This document shows, one piece after another, positions 1-8,659 of a stretch of 64,000 nucleotides of DNA; within the stretch, counting starts at the first letter, position 1; each line of letters starts with the position of its first letter. Source of the stretch: Candidatus Azobacteroides sp. (GTDB lineage Bacteria; Bacteroidota; Bacteroidia; Bacteroidales; WRGA01). Both the position numbers and the translations under genes were made by a program. A model generated the notes under the pieces. It saw nothing but the letters and a program-made list of their open reading frames with translations. It did no database searches and was not told the origin of the DNA. Where the stretch lies: assembly GCA_021201815.1 (NCBI GenBank), contig JAJQEC010000073.1, positions 1 to 64,000 of the forward strand, read 5' to 3'.

Positions 1-113
1 TGTTTTGAAAACATTCTTTGAGGTTTTTTAAATTTTTCCTTTTTAAAAATTTTGAATCTTTGTACCCGAAATAAATATATATTCTTCTATTATTATTTCA
101 ATACAAGGAGAAT

Positions 114-614
114 ATGAAATATGTGCTTATGGTTAAAAAACTTATTTTATTTTTATTTTTTTTCATAACCTTAATATCCTTAACTCACGCAGAAATTACC
201 GGTCAGGCTTCTTATTATGCTGATCGATTTCATGGAAGAAAAACCGCAAGCGGAGAAATTTTCAATATGTATGAAATGACCGCTGCTCATCGCTCTTTAC
301 CTTTCGGGACATTGTTATATGTAACTAATCTGTCCAATAATAAATCCATTGTCGTACGGGTAACTGATAGAGGTCCATATGCTAAAAAGCGTATTCTGGA
401 TTTATCTTATGCTGCAGCGAATGAGCTTGGTTTTGTGAATAATGGAGTAACAAATGTGAAAATCAGGGAACTTTCTCTGAATGAAGAATATCTGCAACCT
501 ATTGATCCCGGACAGCCCGAATTATTAGCTGTTACAGAAGAAACCGTGATAGACGTAAATATGCTTGTAAGCTTTTGTGTCGATTTCTTAAAAGTACGGG
601 ATAACATCTTATAA
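114..614 (+). CDS. rlpA: RlpA-like septal ring lytic transglycosylase family protein
   Basis: Secreted double-psi beta-barrel protein of the RlpA family, which in characterised members cleaves glycan strands lacking stem peptides at the division site. A hydrophobic signal segment runs to about residue 26 (ending THAEI). The RlpA core follows: [19 protein letters not shown], then [22 protein letters not shown] and a helix [11 protein letters not shown]. The Asp of the DRGP motif is present. The protein is short (166 residues) and has no SPOR domain, so it is the minimal form; the last 40 residues are not recognisable. An AAGGAG just upstream supports ATG 114, though a second ATG at 132 (MVKKLIL) would give an equally good signal peptide. 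It converges on trpA, with a long hairpin between them. Confidence 0.85.
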   Translation: MKYVLMVKKLILFLFFFITLISLTHAEITGQASYYADRFHGRKTASGEIFNMYEMTAAHRSLPFGTLLYVTNLSNNKSIVVRVTDRGPYAKKRILDLSYAAANELGFVNNGVTNVKIRELSLNEEYLQPIDPGQPELLAVTEETVIDVNMLVSFCVDFLKVRDNIL

Positions 615-623
615 TAAATAACG

Positions 624-686
624 TAAAAGGTAAAAAGTAAAAGGAGGGAAGCGCTAGGCTTTTTACCTTTTACTTTTTACCTTTTA
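624..686. repeat. Intergenic inverted repeat of the AAAAGGTAAAAAGTAAAA family
   Basis: A perfect 21-bp inverted repeat: the arm at 624-644 (TAAAAGGTAAAAAGT...) is complementary to 666-686, with a 21-base loop. It sits between convergent rlpA and trpA, where it could end transcription from both sides. Degenerate copies of the same simple motif occur at about 3080-3110, 32222-32247 and 62185-62198, so it belongs to a repeat family and is not a one-off terminator. Confidence 0.75.
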
Positions 687-687
687 T

Positions 688-1458
688 TTATATTAAAACA
701 TCGGTAAGTTTTTCTACGGCTGAGGATACCGAGGGTTCACTTTCCAATAGCTTTACAAACTTACTTCCTACAATAGCTCCGGCTGCATTCTGTTGTGCCG
801 ATTTCAGCATGTCCCGGTTAGAAATACCAAACCCTATCATTAGCGGATTCTTTAACCCCATTTTCTTAATGCGATGGAAATAGGCAAGGGTATCTTCATC
901 AAAAGAATCTTTTGCTCCGGTAGTTGCAGCGGAAGAAACCATGTAAATAAATCCGTCCGTATTATTGTCTATCTGCCGGATGCGTTCTTCGGAAGTTTCC
1001 GGAGTAATAAGCATAATAATTTTCAGGTCATACTTCTCTGCCACTTCTTTAAAGGATTCCATATAATCTTTAAAAGGAAGATCAGGAATAACCATTCCAT
1101 CTATTCCGTTTTCCTGACACTCTTTACAGAAATTTTCCAGCCCGAACTGCATAATCGGATTGAGATATCCCATCATTAACAAAGGAATAGACACTTCCTT
1201 CCGTATGTCTTTTAATTGTCCGAAAAGGGTTTTCAGATTCATCCCGTTTTTTAATGCAATGGTGCTACTGTCCTGAATTACTTTACCATCTGCCATCGGA
1301 TCGGAAAAAGGAATACCTATTTCAATCATATCAATTCCTTTCGCTTCTAGTTCCTTTATCACATCTACCGTGTCTTCCAGACGCGGATGGCCGGCTGTAA
1401 AGAAGACAGATAAAATATTTTCTTTCTTTTCCTGAAAAAGAGAATTAATTCTGTTCAT
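688..1458 (-). CDS. trpA: Tryptophan synthase alpha chain
   Basis: Alpha subunit of tryptophan synthase, which cleaves indole-3-glycerol phosphate to indole and glyceraldehyde 3-phosphate and passes indole to TrpB. It is a TIM barrel of 256 residues, close to family length. Visible motifs: the catalytic Glu in IEIGIPFSDPMADG, GYLNPIMQFG, the second catalytic Asp in DGMVIPDLPF, and the phosphate-binding segments GFGISN and GAIVGSKFV. It lies 22 bp downstream of trpF on the same strand, so the two are co-transcribed. Its partner trpB is about 58 kb away at the other end of the window, which is unusual because the two chains form one complex. Confidence 0.97.
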   Translation of the reverse strand: MNRINSLFQEKKENILSVFFTAGHPRLEDTVDVIKELEAKGIDMIEIGIPFSDPMADGKVIQDSSTIALKNGMNLKTLFGQLKDIRKEVSIPLLMMGYLNPIMQFGLENFCKECQENGIDGMVIPDLPFKDYMESFKEVAEKYDLKIIMLITPETSEERIRQIDNNTDGFIYMVSSAATTGAKDSFDEDTLAYFHRIKKMGLKNPLMIGFGISNRDMLKSAQQNAAGAIVGSKFVKLLESEPSVSSAVEKLTDVLI

Positions 1459-1480
1459 ACGCTTTATATTAGAAGTAGAT

Positions 1481-2113
1481 TTATTTAGCTGAAATATGTG
1501 TTCGTATCTGTTTAATAAAATCTTCCACCTTAGATATATCCTTTAAAGCAGCTTCTATCTCAAAGCAGCTATTTATATCAAGTCCATAAAGACCCGGATG
1601 GGAAAAAGAAAGGACTTCGGTAACATCTTCTAATCCTATCCCCCCACTTAAAAAAAAAGGTGTATTCCCCTGATAAACATTCAGTACTTCCCAATTGAAT
1701 TTTTTTCCGGAGCCTCCATGCTCAGGTGTTTTAGTATCAAAAAGAAAATAATCACAACAATTTTCATATATGGATGTCCTGTCCAGATCGCTTTTTTCCG
1801 CTACACTGATCACTTTAAGTACCTCAAAGCCTTTTTCTTTCAAAGCAAGGCAATCTTCTACCGATTCTTTTCCATGAAGCTGGATTACATCCAGCCGAAA
1901 GTCCGCAGCTATAGGAAGAATATTCTCCACAGACTCATTTACAAAAACTCCTGTCTTTTTGATATCTTTAGGTAAAGATAAGATTTCTGCCGCAGGTTCG
2001 GAAATATACCGTGGAGATTTCTTATAAAAAATAAATCCCATATAATCGGGATTCAAGGCTGCCAGAGCAGTTATATTACCGGGATGTTTCATCCCGCACA
2101 CTTTTATTTTCAC
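1481..2113 (-). CDS. trpF: Phosphoribosylanthranilate isomerase
   Basis: TrpF converts N-(5-phosphoribosyl)anthranilate to the carboxyphenylamino-deoxyribulose phosphate used by TrpC. It is a TIM barrel of 210 residues. The catalytic Cys is in KIKVCGMKHP at the N-terminus, the catalytic Asp in LFDTKTPEHGGSGKKFNW, and the phosphate site in FFLSGGIGLEDV and GLDINSCFE. It heads a two-gene trpF-trpA unit. It is 83 bp downstream of rpmH on the same strand with no clear promoter or terminator between, so it may be read from the rpmH promoter. Separation from trpBEGDC is discussed in the findings. Confidence 0.96.
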   Translation of the reverse strand: MKIKVCGMKHPGNITALAALNPDYMGFIFYKKSPRYISEPAAEILSLPKDIKKTGVFVNESVENILPIAADFRLDVIQLHGKESVEDCLALKEKGFEVLKVISVAEKSDLDRTSIYENCCDYFLFDTKTPEHGGSGKKFNWEVLNVYQGNTPFFLSGGIGLEDVTEVLSFSHPGLYGLDINSCFEIEAALKDISKVEDFIKQIRTHISAK

Positions 2114-2196
2114 GCTGGGTAAGGATATTAGTAAAACAAAAAAAGTAAAAATCCGGCAAGATTATCACTTTTTATTCGTTTACGTGGAATATATTT

Positions 2197-2349
2197 TTAA
2201 TGACTATATTCATCGGAAACCGATAGTTTTGCACGTCCTTTTGCTCTGCGGGCAGCTAATACTCTGCGTCCGTTAGCAGTAGACATTCTTTCACGGAAAC
2301 CGTGCTTGTTTTTTCTTTTTCTGTTCGATGGTTGAAATGTCCTTTTCAT
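2197..2349 (-). CDS. rpmH: 50S ribosomal protein L34
   Basis: A 50-residue, strongly basic protein that begins [18 protein letters not shown] and continues through [20 protein letters not shown], the universal L34 signature. The C-terminal tail [10 protein letters not shown] is typical of Bacteroidota L34. The start is the ATG complementary to 2347-2349 and the stop is TAA at 2197-2199. The gene is fewer than 60 codons, so length-filtered gene calls would miss it. A good Bacteroidota promoter lies 44 bp upstream. Confidence 0.97.
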   Translation of the reverse strand: MKRTFQPSNRKRKNKHGFRERMSTANGRRVLAARRAKGRAKLSVSDEYSH

Positions 2350-2392
2350 TGCCTTATATTTTTGCTGTTATTATTTCCTAATTAACGGGTTG

Positions 2393-2423
2393 CAAAATTA
2401 GATGTTTTTTCTGAATATACAAA
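2393..2423 (-). promoter_or_regulatory. Bacteroidota-type promoter of rpmH
   Basis: Read on the minus strand, TTTG (complement of 2420-2423) is followed after 19 bases by TAATTTTG (complement of 2393-2400). This matches the Bacteroidota primary sigma consensus TTTG-N19-TAnnTTTG. The start point would fall roughly 30-35 bases before the rpmH ATG. Confidence 0.7.
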
Positions 2424-2697
2424 TAAATGGAATGAATTATTTTGTTTTTTAATAAAGTCATTTGTGGTATGTTTACCGCTTTCCATTTGCCTTCCTCTCA
2501 AGAGATGAGTATGAATCTAAATAATAGGAAGCCGGTTATAACTCAAAATAAACGGAACTATATTCATATAAAAAATTTAAAATAACCTAGGAAAAAGAAG
2601 GAATATATTGTATATTTGTATGTGCATTGATTTATTATGTAAAATAATAAACGTTGCCTTTCTTCAACTGACTAATTTCTCTTGTAATACATGTTAT

Positions 2698-2779
2698 CGT
2701 TCCACTTTAGTGGTATGATCATACCACTAAAGTGGAACGACCATATCACTGGAGTGGTATGACCGTACCACTCCAGTGG
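2698..2779. repeat. Tandem palindrome array, four units at exactly 22 bp
   Basis: Palindromic cores of the form CCACT-NN-AGTGG start at 2702 (NN=TT), 2724 (AA), 2746 (GG, first base T) and 2768 (CC), each exactly 22 bp after the last. The ten-base spacers are related (TATGATCATA, AACGACCATA, TATGACCGTA). The first two units together form a perfect 42-bp palindrome, 2698-2739. No gene overlaps it. The design resembles the 23-bp array at 55319-55487, though the core sequence differs. Confidence 0.9.
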
Positions 2780-3116
2780 TACGGTTATCTTTTCAGGGTG
2801 TGTGGATCACTTTACCCGTATGAAAAGATAACTTATGCCAAGCGAAAGGATAACTTTTGTAGCTTTTCTTTTATATTGTTTATTCGATTTCTTGTCCATG
2901 CAGAAAAAGCGACGGATACTTATAAGATAAAAAGAAATATCCGAATCCATCGCATCATTGGATAAGAGGTGGGATATAAGTAAACTATGGCAAACAAAAG
3001 ACAAGCATCTCATCCGCGGTGGAAATCAGACATTCATTCAATATATACCTGCCTACTCCGTAAAACCCTCTATTTTTCAGGTTTTACCATTTACTTTTTA
3101 CTTTTTACCTCTTTAG

Positions 3117-3171
3117 TATACTCTTTTGAAAACATATAATACTCCCATTTATTTATTATGCTCTTTATTTG
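3117..3171 (+). promoter_or_regulatory. PUL promoter with candidate HTCS operator (GH130 operon)
   Basis: A direct repeat TATACTC (3117-3123) and AATACTC (3138-3144), 21 bp apart, is followed by a -7-like element TTTATTTG at 3164-3171. The same arrangement with the same spacing occurs at 15132-15186. Half-sites two helical turns apart and just upstream of the promoter fit activation by an AraC-type DNA-binding domain, such as that of the HTCS regulator of this locus. The assignment to that regulator is inference. Confidence 0.55.
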
Positions 3172-3211
3172 CTCTCACTTAATACGAGCACAAAATAAAA
3201 AATAAGAGACC

Positions 3212-4273
3212 ATGATTTATACGGGGAAAATATTCACAAGGTCCGTTCACAATCCAGTGTTGACACCACAAAGTATTCCGGCCAGCCAGGATAAATTGAA
3301 AATAGAATGCCTGTTAAATCCGGGCGTATTCCGATTCAACTGTAAAATCGGTTTATTAGTCCGGGTAGCAGAAAGACCTGTACAAAAAGAAGGTCTTATC
3401 TCCTTTCCTTATCTGGATGCATCCGGACGCATAGAAATTAAAGAAATACAAAAAGATAATCCGGAATTACAGGCGGAAGATCCTCGGGTGATTACTTATA
3501 GAGGGGAAGATTACCTGACGACCATGTCGCATTTATGCCCGGTTTTTAGTGAGGACGGAATCCATTTTAACGAATTACCGGAATATAAAAGAATATATGC
3601 CGATGATTCCTATACTTCTTTCGGCATCGAAGATTGCCGGGTATCACAGATCGGAGAAGAATACCTGCTGACCTATACTGCGGTCTCTCCGAATGGAGTA
3701 GGAGTGGGGCTGAAAACAACCAGAGACTGGAAAACCTTCACAAATTACGGGTTGATATTTCCTCCTCATAATAAAGACTGTGCTATATTCGAAGAAAAAG
3801 TAAATAACCGGTATATGGCCTTCCATCGTCCGAGTAGTCCTGAGATAGGAGGGAATTACCTCTGGCTGGCCGAATCTCCGGACCTGATTCACTGGGGAAA
3901 TCACCGATGCATTGCCCGTACACGGGAAGGTAAGTTCGACAGTGCCCGGTTGGGTGCCGGATGTGCTCCCATTCGTACGGATAAAGGGTGGCTGTCTATT
4001 TACCACGGAGCTACAGAGAAAAACCGGTATTGCCTGGGAGCCTTACTGCTGGATACGGAAACTCCCTCTATTGTACTTGCCCGTTCGGAAACTCCCATTA
4101 TGGAACCTGAATTACCGTATGAAACGACAGGATTCTTCGGAGAAGTAATATTTACGAATGGACACCTTTTAGATGGCGATGAACTTACTATTTATTATGG
4201 CGCTGCCGATGAAGTAATATGCATGGCGAAAGCTTCTGTTACGGATATACTGAATACCTTATCCTTAAAATAA
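3212..4273 (+). CDS. Glycoside hydrolase family 130 phosphorylase
   Basis: Five-bladed beta-propeller enzyme of family GH130, whose members phosphorolyse or hydrolyse beta-mannosides (for example mannosyl-glucose or mannosyl-N-acetylglucosamine). It has 353 residues. Family features are LLNPGVFRFN and LLVRVAERP near the N-terminus, AEDPRVI (about 88-94), the GIEDCR motif (about 138-143, where many members have Pro in place of Cys), and the phosphate/sugar-binding segments RLGAGCAPIRTDKGWLSIYHGA and a late EPELPYETTGFFGEVIFTNG. It has no signal peptide, so it acts in the cytoplasm on an imported disaccharide. First gene of the PUL operon; the MFS gene starts 12 bp after it. The exact substrate cannot be read from the sequence. 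Confidence 0.9.
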   Translation: MIYTGKIFTRSVHNPVLTPQSIPASQDKLKIECLLNPGVFRFNCKIGLLVRVAERPVQKEGLISFPYLDASGRIEIKEIQKDNPELQAEDPRVITYRGEDYLTTMSHLCPVFSEDGIHFNELPEYKRIYADDSYTSFGIEDCRVSQIGEEYLLTYTAVSPNGVGVGLKTTRDWKTFTNYGLIFPPHNKDCAIFEEKVNNRYMAFHRPSSPEIGGNYLWLAESPDLIHWGNHRCIARTREGKFDSARLGAGCAPIRTDKGWLSIYHGATEKNRYCLGALLLDTETPSIVLARSETPIMEPELPYETTGFFGEVIFTNGHLLDGDELTIYYGAADEVICMAKASVTDILNTLSLK

Positions 4274-4285
4274 AATGATTGTACG

Positions 4286-5521
4286 ATGAACGATATAAAA
4301 TTATTTCTCAACCAACCCCGGAATACGAGGATATTATTGCTCACTTCTTTTCTGTATGCTTTTGTATTACCGGTAGTCGATATCTTCGTAGCAGCCTATA
4401 TTATGCGAAACTCTGCAGATGTCGGTCGTGTTATGATTTACCAGTTGACGGTATATACAGGTATTCCGCTTACCTTTCTGGTAAATGGTTTTTTACTGAA
4501 TAAAATAAGTCCGGGGAAATTATACGCTTTTGGTATGTTATTAAGCGGAATCTCTATGCTGGTCATGACTTCCCTGCCTGCCCTTAATTTCCTTGGGATT
4601 AGTATTGCCGGACTTATTATGGGAATGTCATTCGGATTTTTCTGGGCAAACCGGGATTACCTGGTGCTTATCTGTACCAATGATTCCAACCGGAATTATT
4701 ATTACGGGCTGGAAACATTTTTCAATACATTTACGTTTGTGATTGTCCCGGTTACGATCGGTTGGTTTATTCAGTCTTCGGAAGGTTTCGGATGGACAGA
4801 AAGTACGAATGCCGCTTACCGGATGGTCATATTTGCTGTCATAGGAGTGACGATTCTTGCTTCCCTGCTCATTAATAAGGGCACTTATAAAAAACCACAG
4901 AAAAGCCGTTTTGTCTATTTTAAATATGATAAATTATGGTATAAAATGCTGGTCGTGGCAGCGATGAAAGGGCTGGTGCAGGGATTTATCGTCACAGCTC
5001 CGGCCATGCTTATCATGAAGATTGTAGGCGAAGAAGGTGCGCTGGGGACCATACAAAGCATCAGTTCATTGCTTACTGCTTTACTGATGTATCTTATCGG
5101 ACGTTATTCAAAGCCGGAACACCGCTTACGGATTTATGCGGTTGCCGTACTTCTTTTTGTAATAGGAACATTCATTAATTCCGTGTTCTTTAATGTCGCA
5201 TCGGTATTGATCTTCCTGCTTATTATGATTGTAGCCAGGCCGATGTTTGATCTGGCTTATTTTCCCTTGCAAATGCGGATTATCGATTACCTGAAAGAAA
5301 AAGAAAAAAGAAGTGAATACTCTTATATTTTCAATCATGAATTGGGATTATATGTCGGACGGTTTCTTGGATGCGGAACATTCATCCTCATCAATTACTG
5401 TGTTTCGGATAATGTGGCTCTTATTTTTACATTGCCCTTTGTGACGGTTCTTCAGGCATTTTCTTATTTCATTGTAAAAAATATCTCCCATGCCATTGAT
5501 CAGGCAGAAAAAATAAAATAA
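4286..5521 (+). CDS. MFS transporter, probably for the PUL oligosaccharide
   Basis: Inner-membrane protein of 411 residues with about 12 hydrophobic helices, the first being ILLLTSFLYAFVLPVVDIFVAAYIM. The glycine-rich helix GISIAGLIMGMSFGFFWANRDYLVLI and a central polar loop (NKGTYKKPQKSRF) fit the major facilitator fold. It sits between the cytoplasmic GH130 enzyme and periplasmic enzymes, so it probably imports the oligosaccharide that GH130 acts on; the substrate is inference. The SGNH gene starts one base after its stop codon, which indicates translational coupling. Confidence 0.8.
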   Translation: MNDIKLFLNQPRNTRILLLTSFLYAFVLPVVDIFVAAYIMRNSADVGRVMIYQLTVYTGIPLTFLVNGFLLNKISPGKLYAFGMLLSGISMLVMTSLPALNFLGISIAGLIMGMSFGFFWANRDYLVLICTNDSNRNYYYGLETFFNTFTFVIVPVTIGWFIQSSEGFGWTESTNAAYRMVIFAVIGVTILASLLINKGTYKKPQKSRFVYFKYDKLWYKMLVVAAMKGLVQGFIVTAPAMLIMKIVGEEGALGTIQSISSLLTALLMYLIGRYSKPEHRLRIYAVAVLLFVIGTFINSVFFNVASVLIFLLIMIVARPMFDLAYFPLQMRIIDYLKEKEKRSEYSYIFNHELGLYVGRFLGCGTFILINYCVSDNVALIFTLPFVTVLQAFSYFIVKNISHAIDQAEKIK

Positions 5522-5522
5522 A

Positions 5523-6668
5523 ATGGATAAAATAGCTAACATAAAAGTATTCCGGTTGGCAGGGTTATTTTTCCTGTTCTTGTCTGCATGGATGATATCT
5601 TTTTCCGGGTACGCTCAGGTATCTCCTTATGTAAAGGAAAGCTGGTTTGAAAAAAGTATCGCTAATGAAGGGGACTGGTATTTATTAAAGCAGGTATTCA
5701 ATAAAATAGAAAAAGATAAAAAATTGACGATCGGTATTATCGGAGGTTCCATTACTGCCGGAGCGGCTTCTTCCGACTTTGGTAAAACTTCATGGGGGCC
5801 GTTGGTACATCAATGGTTTAAAGAAAAGTATCCGGATGCAACTATTGAGTTCTATAATGCAGGGATCGGAGCCACCAATTCTGTTTTTGGTGTGCACCGT
5901 ATCGACCAGGATTTATTAAGACATAGGCCGGATCTTGTCATGGTCGAATTCAGTGTAAATGATATGCATACACCGGGAACAAAAATGTCCTATGAGGGGC
6001 TTATCCGGAAACTATTGTGCGCAGATCAGCAACCGGCTGTATTGGGATTAGGATTAATGACACATACCGGTGAGAACTGGCAGTCTGTTCACCTGGGTAT
6101 ATGCCGGCACTATCGTGTTCCATATATCAGTTACCGGGATGCTGTATATCCGGAAATTGAAAAGGACAACATTACCTGGGATGAACTCTATCCGGATGAA
6201 GTACACCCGAACGACAAAGGGCATCAAATTATCAGTGATTTGGTTATCCATTTTCTGGAAAAGGTAGAAAAGAGCAGGTACATGTTACCGGAGCCGGTAA
6301 CGGCAAACCGGTATGAGAATTCCTATATCTATGCTTTTCAACCCCAGGATAATCGGGATTGGCACTTAAAAGACCTCGGGTGGGAAACTTCCCGCAAAGG
6401 AAAAGCGCTGGAATTTACGATCACCGCTTCCCGGGTATCTGTGATGTATAACAGGAATCCGGAGAAAGGAAAAGCGCCGGAAATATTCGTAGAAGTAGAT
6501 GGCAGGAAAAAGAAGCTGGATACCTGGTTTGAGAATGGCTGGGGAGAATACATGTATACGGATTTATTGCTGGATGAAGTGGAATCCGGTAAGCATACTA
6601 TTCGGTTTGAATATACGGGCAAGCCCGGAAAGAAATTTATTCTTCATAAAATATTAGTAACACCTTGA
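5523..6668 (+). CDS. Secreted SGNH/GDSL esterase
   Basis: Exported hydrolase with a signal peptide ending near FSGYAQ (residue 31) and an SGNH fold. Catalytic blocks are visible: I, GIIGGSITAG with Ser76; II, YNAGIGATNS with Gly114; III, VEFSVNDMH with Asn146; V, YPDEVHPND with Asp225 and His228. Residues from about 265 to 381 form a beta-rich C-terminal domain (ending KHTIRFEYTGKPGKKFILHKILV) that resembles accessory jelly-roll domains. The likely role is removal of acetyl or other ester groups from the target glycan in the periplasm. It is coupled to its neighbours by one-base gaps on each side. Confidence 0.82.
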   Translation: MDKIANIKVFRLAGLFFLFLSAWMISFSGYAQVSPYVKESWFEKSIANEGDWYLLKQVFNKIEKDKKLTIGIIGGSITAGAASSDFGKTSWGPLVHQWFKEKYPDATIEFYNAGIGATNSVFGVHRIDQDLLRHRPDLVMVEFSVNDMHTPGTKMSYEGLIRKLLCADQQPAVLGLGLMTHTGENWQSVHLGICRHYRVPYISYRDAVYPEIEKDNITWDELYPDEVHPNDKGHQIISDLVIHFLEKVEKSRYMLPEPVTANRYENSYIYAFQPQDNRDWHLKDLGWETSRKGKALEFTITASRVSVMYNRNPEKGKAPEIFVEVDGRKKKLDTWFENGWGEYMYTDLLLDEVESGKHTIRFEYTGKPGKKFILHKILVTP

Positions 6669-6669
6669 T

Positions 6670-8613
6670 ATGAAAAAAATAATTATTCCATATTTGATTT
6701 CGGGGATAACGGCATTTCTCTTATTCTGTCCGCTTGTCATACAGGCACAGCATCCTCCCTTAAGTCGGGAATTACTGGAGGCCGGCGAAGAACAACGCCG
6801 GGATATGAGTATGCCCGGTTCCCGGCTGGTCGTGAATTTTTATGACTTCAATGGAAAACAGACAGCCGTGGAATATAGCAACGGCCCTTCTGTGCCTTTA
6901 CATATTGCTTACTTATCGACAGAAAAGAATGAACCGGGAAAAAGTCCAAAAACCCGGTTCAGCCGTGCCGTAAAAGATTTACTTATGGTTGGGCGCTCTT
7001 TTGAGCCATTCCGACAGGCAATCATGGATGCTCCGGAAAAGGAAGTGAAAACCTTCCATACCCGGTGGATGCCCCACGCCTTGCCTTTTCAGGTAATATA
7101 TAATGATTGTGCGGAGATAGACGGAACAGATTTTTTTTATGATGAAAATACTTTAGTCCGAACATTGACTTTCCGGAGAAATACAAAAGGATATTTTTTT
7201 TTCGGAAATTATCATGGGAAAGCATACTGGCAGGATAGTATAATAAGAATAGAAAACAATCAGTTACAGTATGCCATTCGGTTTTCTCTTCCGGTTTCCG
7301 AATGGGCGATCACAGAAAGTACCTGGCATATAAAGCCGGCAGAAAATATATTATCGGAAAAGAAAGAACTAACGATAACGGTTGCTTTTGTAGGAAAAGA
7401 AGAGCCGGCAGATATGCTTCAGGAAAGAGTGGAGGCACCAGGAAAAAAGAATAACATATCTCAGGTACTTACGGAAAGGGAAGCATACTGGAATGACTTT
7501 TTATCAAAAGTTCCCTGTCCACCTCATTTTGGTTTACATGCTGTAGATACGTATGGCGTAACGGCGGAGGAAATCCGGTCTGCTTATTATAAAGCATGGG
7601 TATTTACTGCCCAGAATCTGTTGCCGGAAGATCCTGTTCGTTTTCCTTATCCTCAGTTCTGTACCGGAAAACCTTCTTTATGGGATGAAGGAGAAGAGCG
7701 GGCTCCTTTCTCTGCTGCCTGGGAAAGTTTTATCGGGATGCAGCTATATGCTTTTATCGATTCGGATATTTCCTGGGAGGCATTCAAAGGATTAATGTCG
7801 CTGGTAGATGAAAACGGCATGCTGGGAGGAGAAAGCCTGCCTTCCAGAAAAGCACAGACTGCTTTATTCCTGTATAGAATGACAAAAGACCGGAATTCGC
7901 TTGCAGAAGTCTATCCTGCATTGGAACGTTACCTGAACTGGCGGATAAAAATTACCCACTGGGTATACATGGATATGTTGCCGGATGAAAATACGAAGGA
8001 TGCGGAATTTGCCTTTTCGGCATTGGTAGATATGGAATATATGGCGGAAATTGCCGGTATCCTGGGACTGGAAGACGATAAGCGGCTATGGAAAGAAAAA
8101 CACCGGGTATTAAGAACTGCCTGCCTGCAATGGTTCTGGGAGACGCCGGATAGTCACCCTGTACAGTATTATAATCTGTCTTCCGGATTCAGGAACAATG
8201 GAAATGCCATTTGGGTAACGACCGGTTTATATGTGGACAGTTTATTGCATGGAAAATATAAAGAAAGCATGCTGGCTCTTTTTAACCGGTTTTATAATCT
8301 GGATCTCCCTTTTGCCGGATTTGATATCCCGAAATACCCGGACGTAAGTTACACGGTATACGGATTAATGAAAAATAACCGGCATAAAGAAGCTACCGGC
8401 TTACTGGAAGCGAATATCCGGGATATTGTAAGGGCCGGTTCCTCTTTTGCGGAACAATACATAGGAGAAGGGTTGGAACCGGACGGAGTACGTCCTTCTT
8501 TATTCGGCTCCAGTACCTTAATTGATTTTGTCCTGCTTATGAACGGGTACCGGTATGATACCGGGCTGCCTGTCACATTCATGGCACCATTTACCCGGCA
8601 AGAAAATAAATAA
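6670..8613 (+). CDS. Secreted (alpha/alpha)6-barrel glycosidase-like protein, copy 1
   Basis: Protein of 647 residues with a signal peptide ending near VIQAQ. An N-terminal beta-rich half (to about 260) is followed by a helical toroid: EIRSAYYKAWVFTAQN, then GKPSLWDEGEERAPFSAAWESFIGMQL, LMSLVDENGMLGGESLPSRKAQ, ALERYLNWRI and FAFSALVDMEYM. This layout, with acidic residues after LWD, resembles the six-hairpin glycosidases of families such as GH63, GH37 and GH78. I cannot assign a family. It is followed by a closely related paralogue, and the shared LWDEG...APFSAAWESF block is the most conserved part. Confidence 0.6.
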   Translation: MKKIIIPYLISGITAFLLFCPLVIQAQHPPLSRELLEAGEEQRRDMSMPGSRLVVNFYDFNGKQTAVEYSNGPSVPLHIAYLSTEKNEPGKSPKTRFSRAVKDLLMVGRSFEPFRQAIMDAPEKEVKTFHTRWMPHALPFQVIYNDCAEIDGTDFFYDENTLVRTLTFRRNTKGYFFFGNYHGKAYWQDSIIRIENNQLQYAIRFSLPVSEWAITESTWHIKPAENILSEKKELTITVAFVGKEEPADMLQERVEAPGKKNNISQVLTEREAYWNDFLSKVPCPPHFGLHAVDTYGVTAEEIRSAYYKAWVFTAQNLLPEDPVRFPYPQFCTGKPSLWDEGEERAPFSAAWESFIGMQLYAFIDSDISWEAFKGLMSLVDENGMLGGESLPSRKAQTALFLYRMTKDRNSLAEVYPALERYLNWRIKITHWVYMDMLPDENTKDAEFAFSALVDMEYMAEIAGILGLEDDKRLWKEKHRVLRTACLQWFWETPDSHPVQYYNLSSGFRNNGNAIWVTTGLYVDSLLHGKYKESMLALFNRFYNLDLPFAGFDIPKYPDVSYTVYGLMKNNRHKEATGLLEANIRDIVRAGSSFAEQYIGEGLEPDGVRPSLFGSSTLIDFVLLMNGYRYDTGLPVTFMAPFTRQENK

Positions 8614-8621
8614 CCTTTTTG

Positions 8622-8653
8622 TCTTGATTCCTGTATCCTGACTCTTGATTCTT
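8622..8653. repeat. TCTTGATTC-type simple repeat
   Basis: Degenerate tandem TCTTGATTCCTGTATCCTGA followed by CTCTTGATTCTT, in the 46-bp gap between the two glycosidase-like genes. The same motif recurs at about 15244-15281 and, as a hairpin, at 26263-26330. Confidence 0.6.
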
Positions 8654-8659
8654 AAAAAA

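Larger units (their letters stand above)
2350..3211. other. Gene-free region between rpmH and the PUL
   Basis: About 860 bp without a credible gene. It holds the rpmH promoter, a promoter-like TATATTTG at 2611-2618 with no clear -33 box, the 22-bp palindrome array at 2698-2779, a weak hairpin (GCGACGGAT near 2909 with ATCCATCGC near 2945), a copy of the TTTTTACTTTTTACC repeat at about 3080-3110, and the PUL promoter. Open frames crossing the array have no recognisable product and no upstream signals. Confidence 0.7.

Noticed and set aside
2909-2953. A structured RNA from the hairpin GCGACGGAT / ATCCATCGC
   Set aside because: The stem has a mismatch and a 27-base loop, no adjacent T run and no shared copy elsewhere.
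2732-2965. A 77-codon reading frame across the 22-bp palindrome array
   Set aside because: Its first third is the palindrome array itself, the residues are not protein-like, and there is no sign of a promoter or homologous domain.
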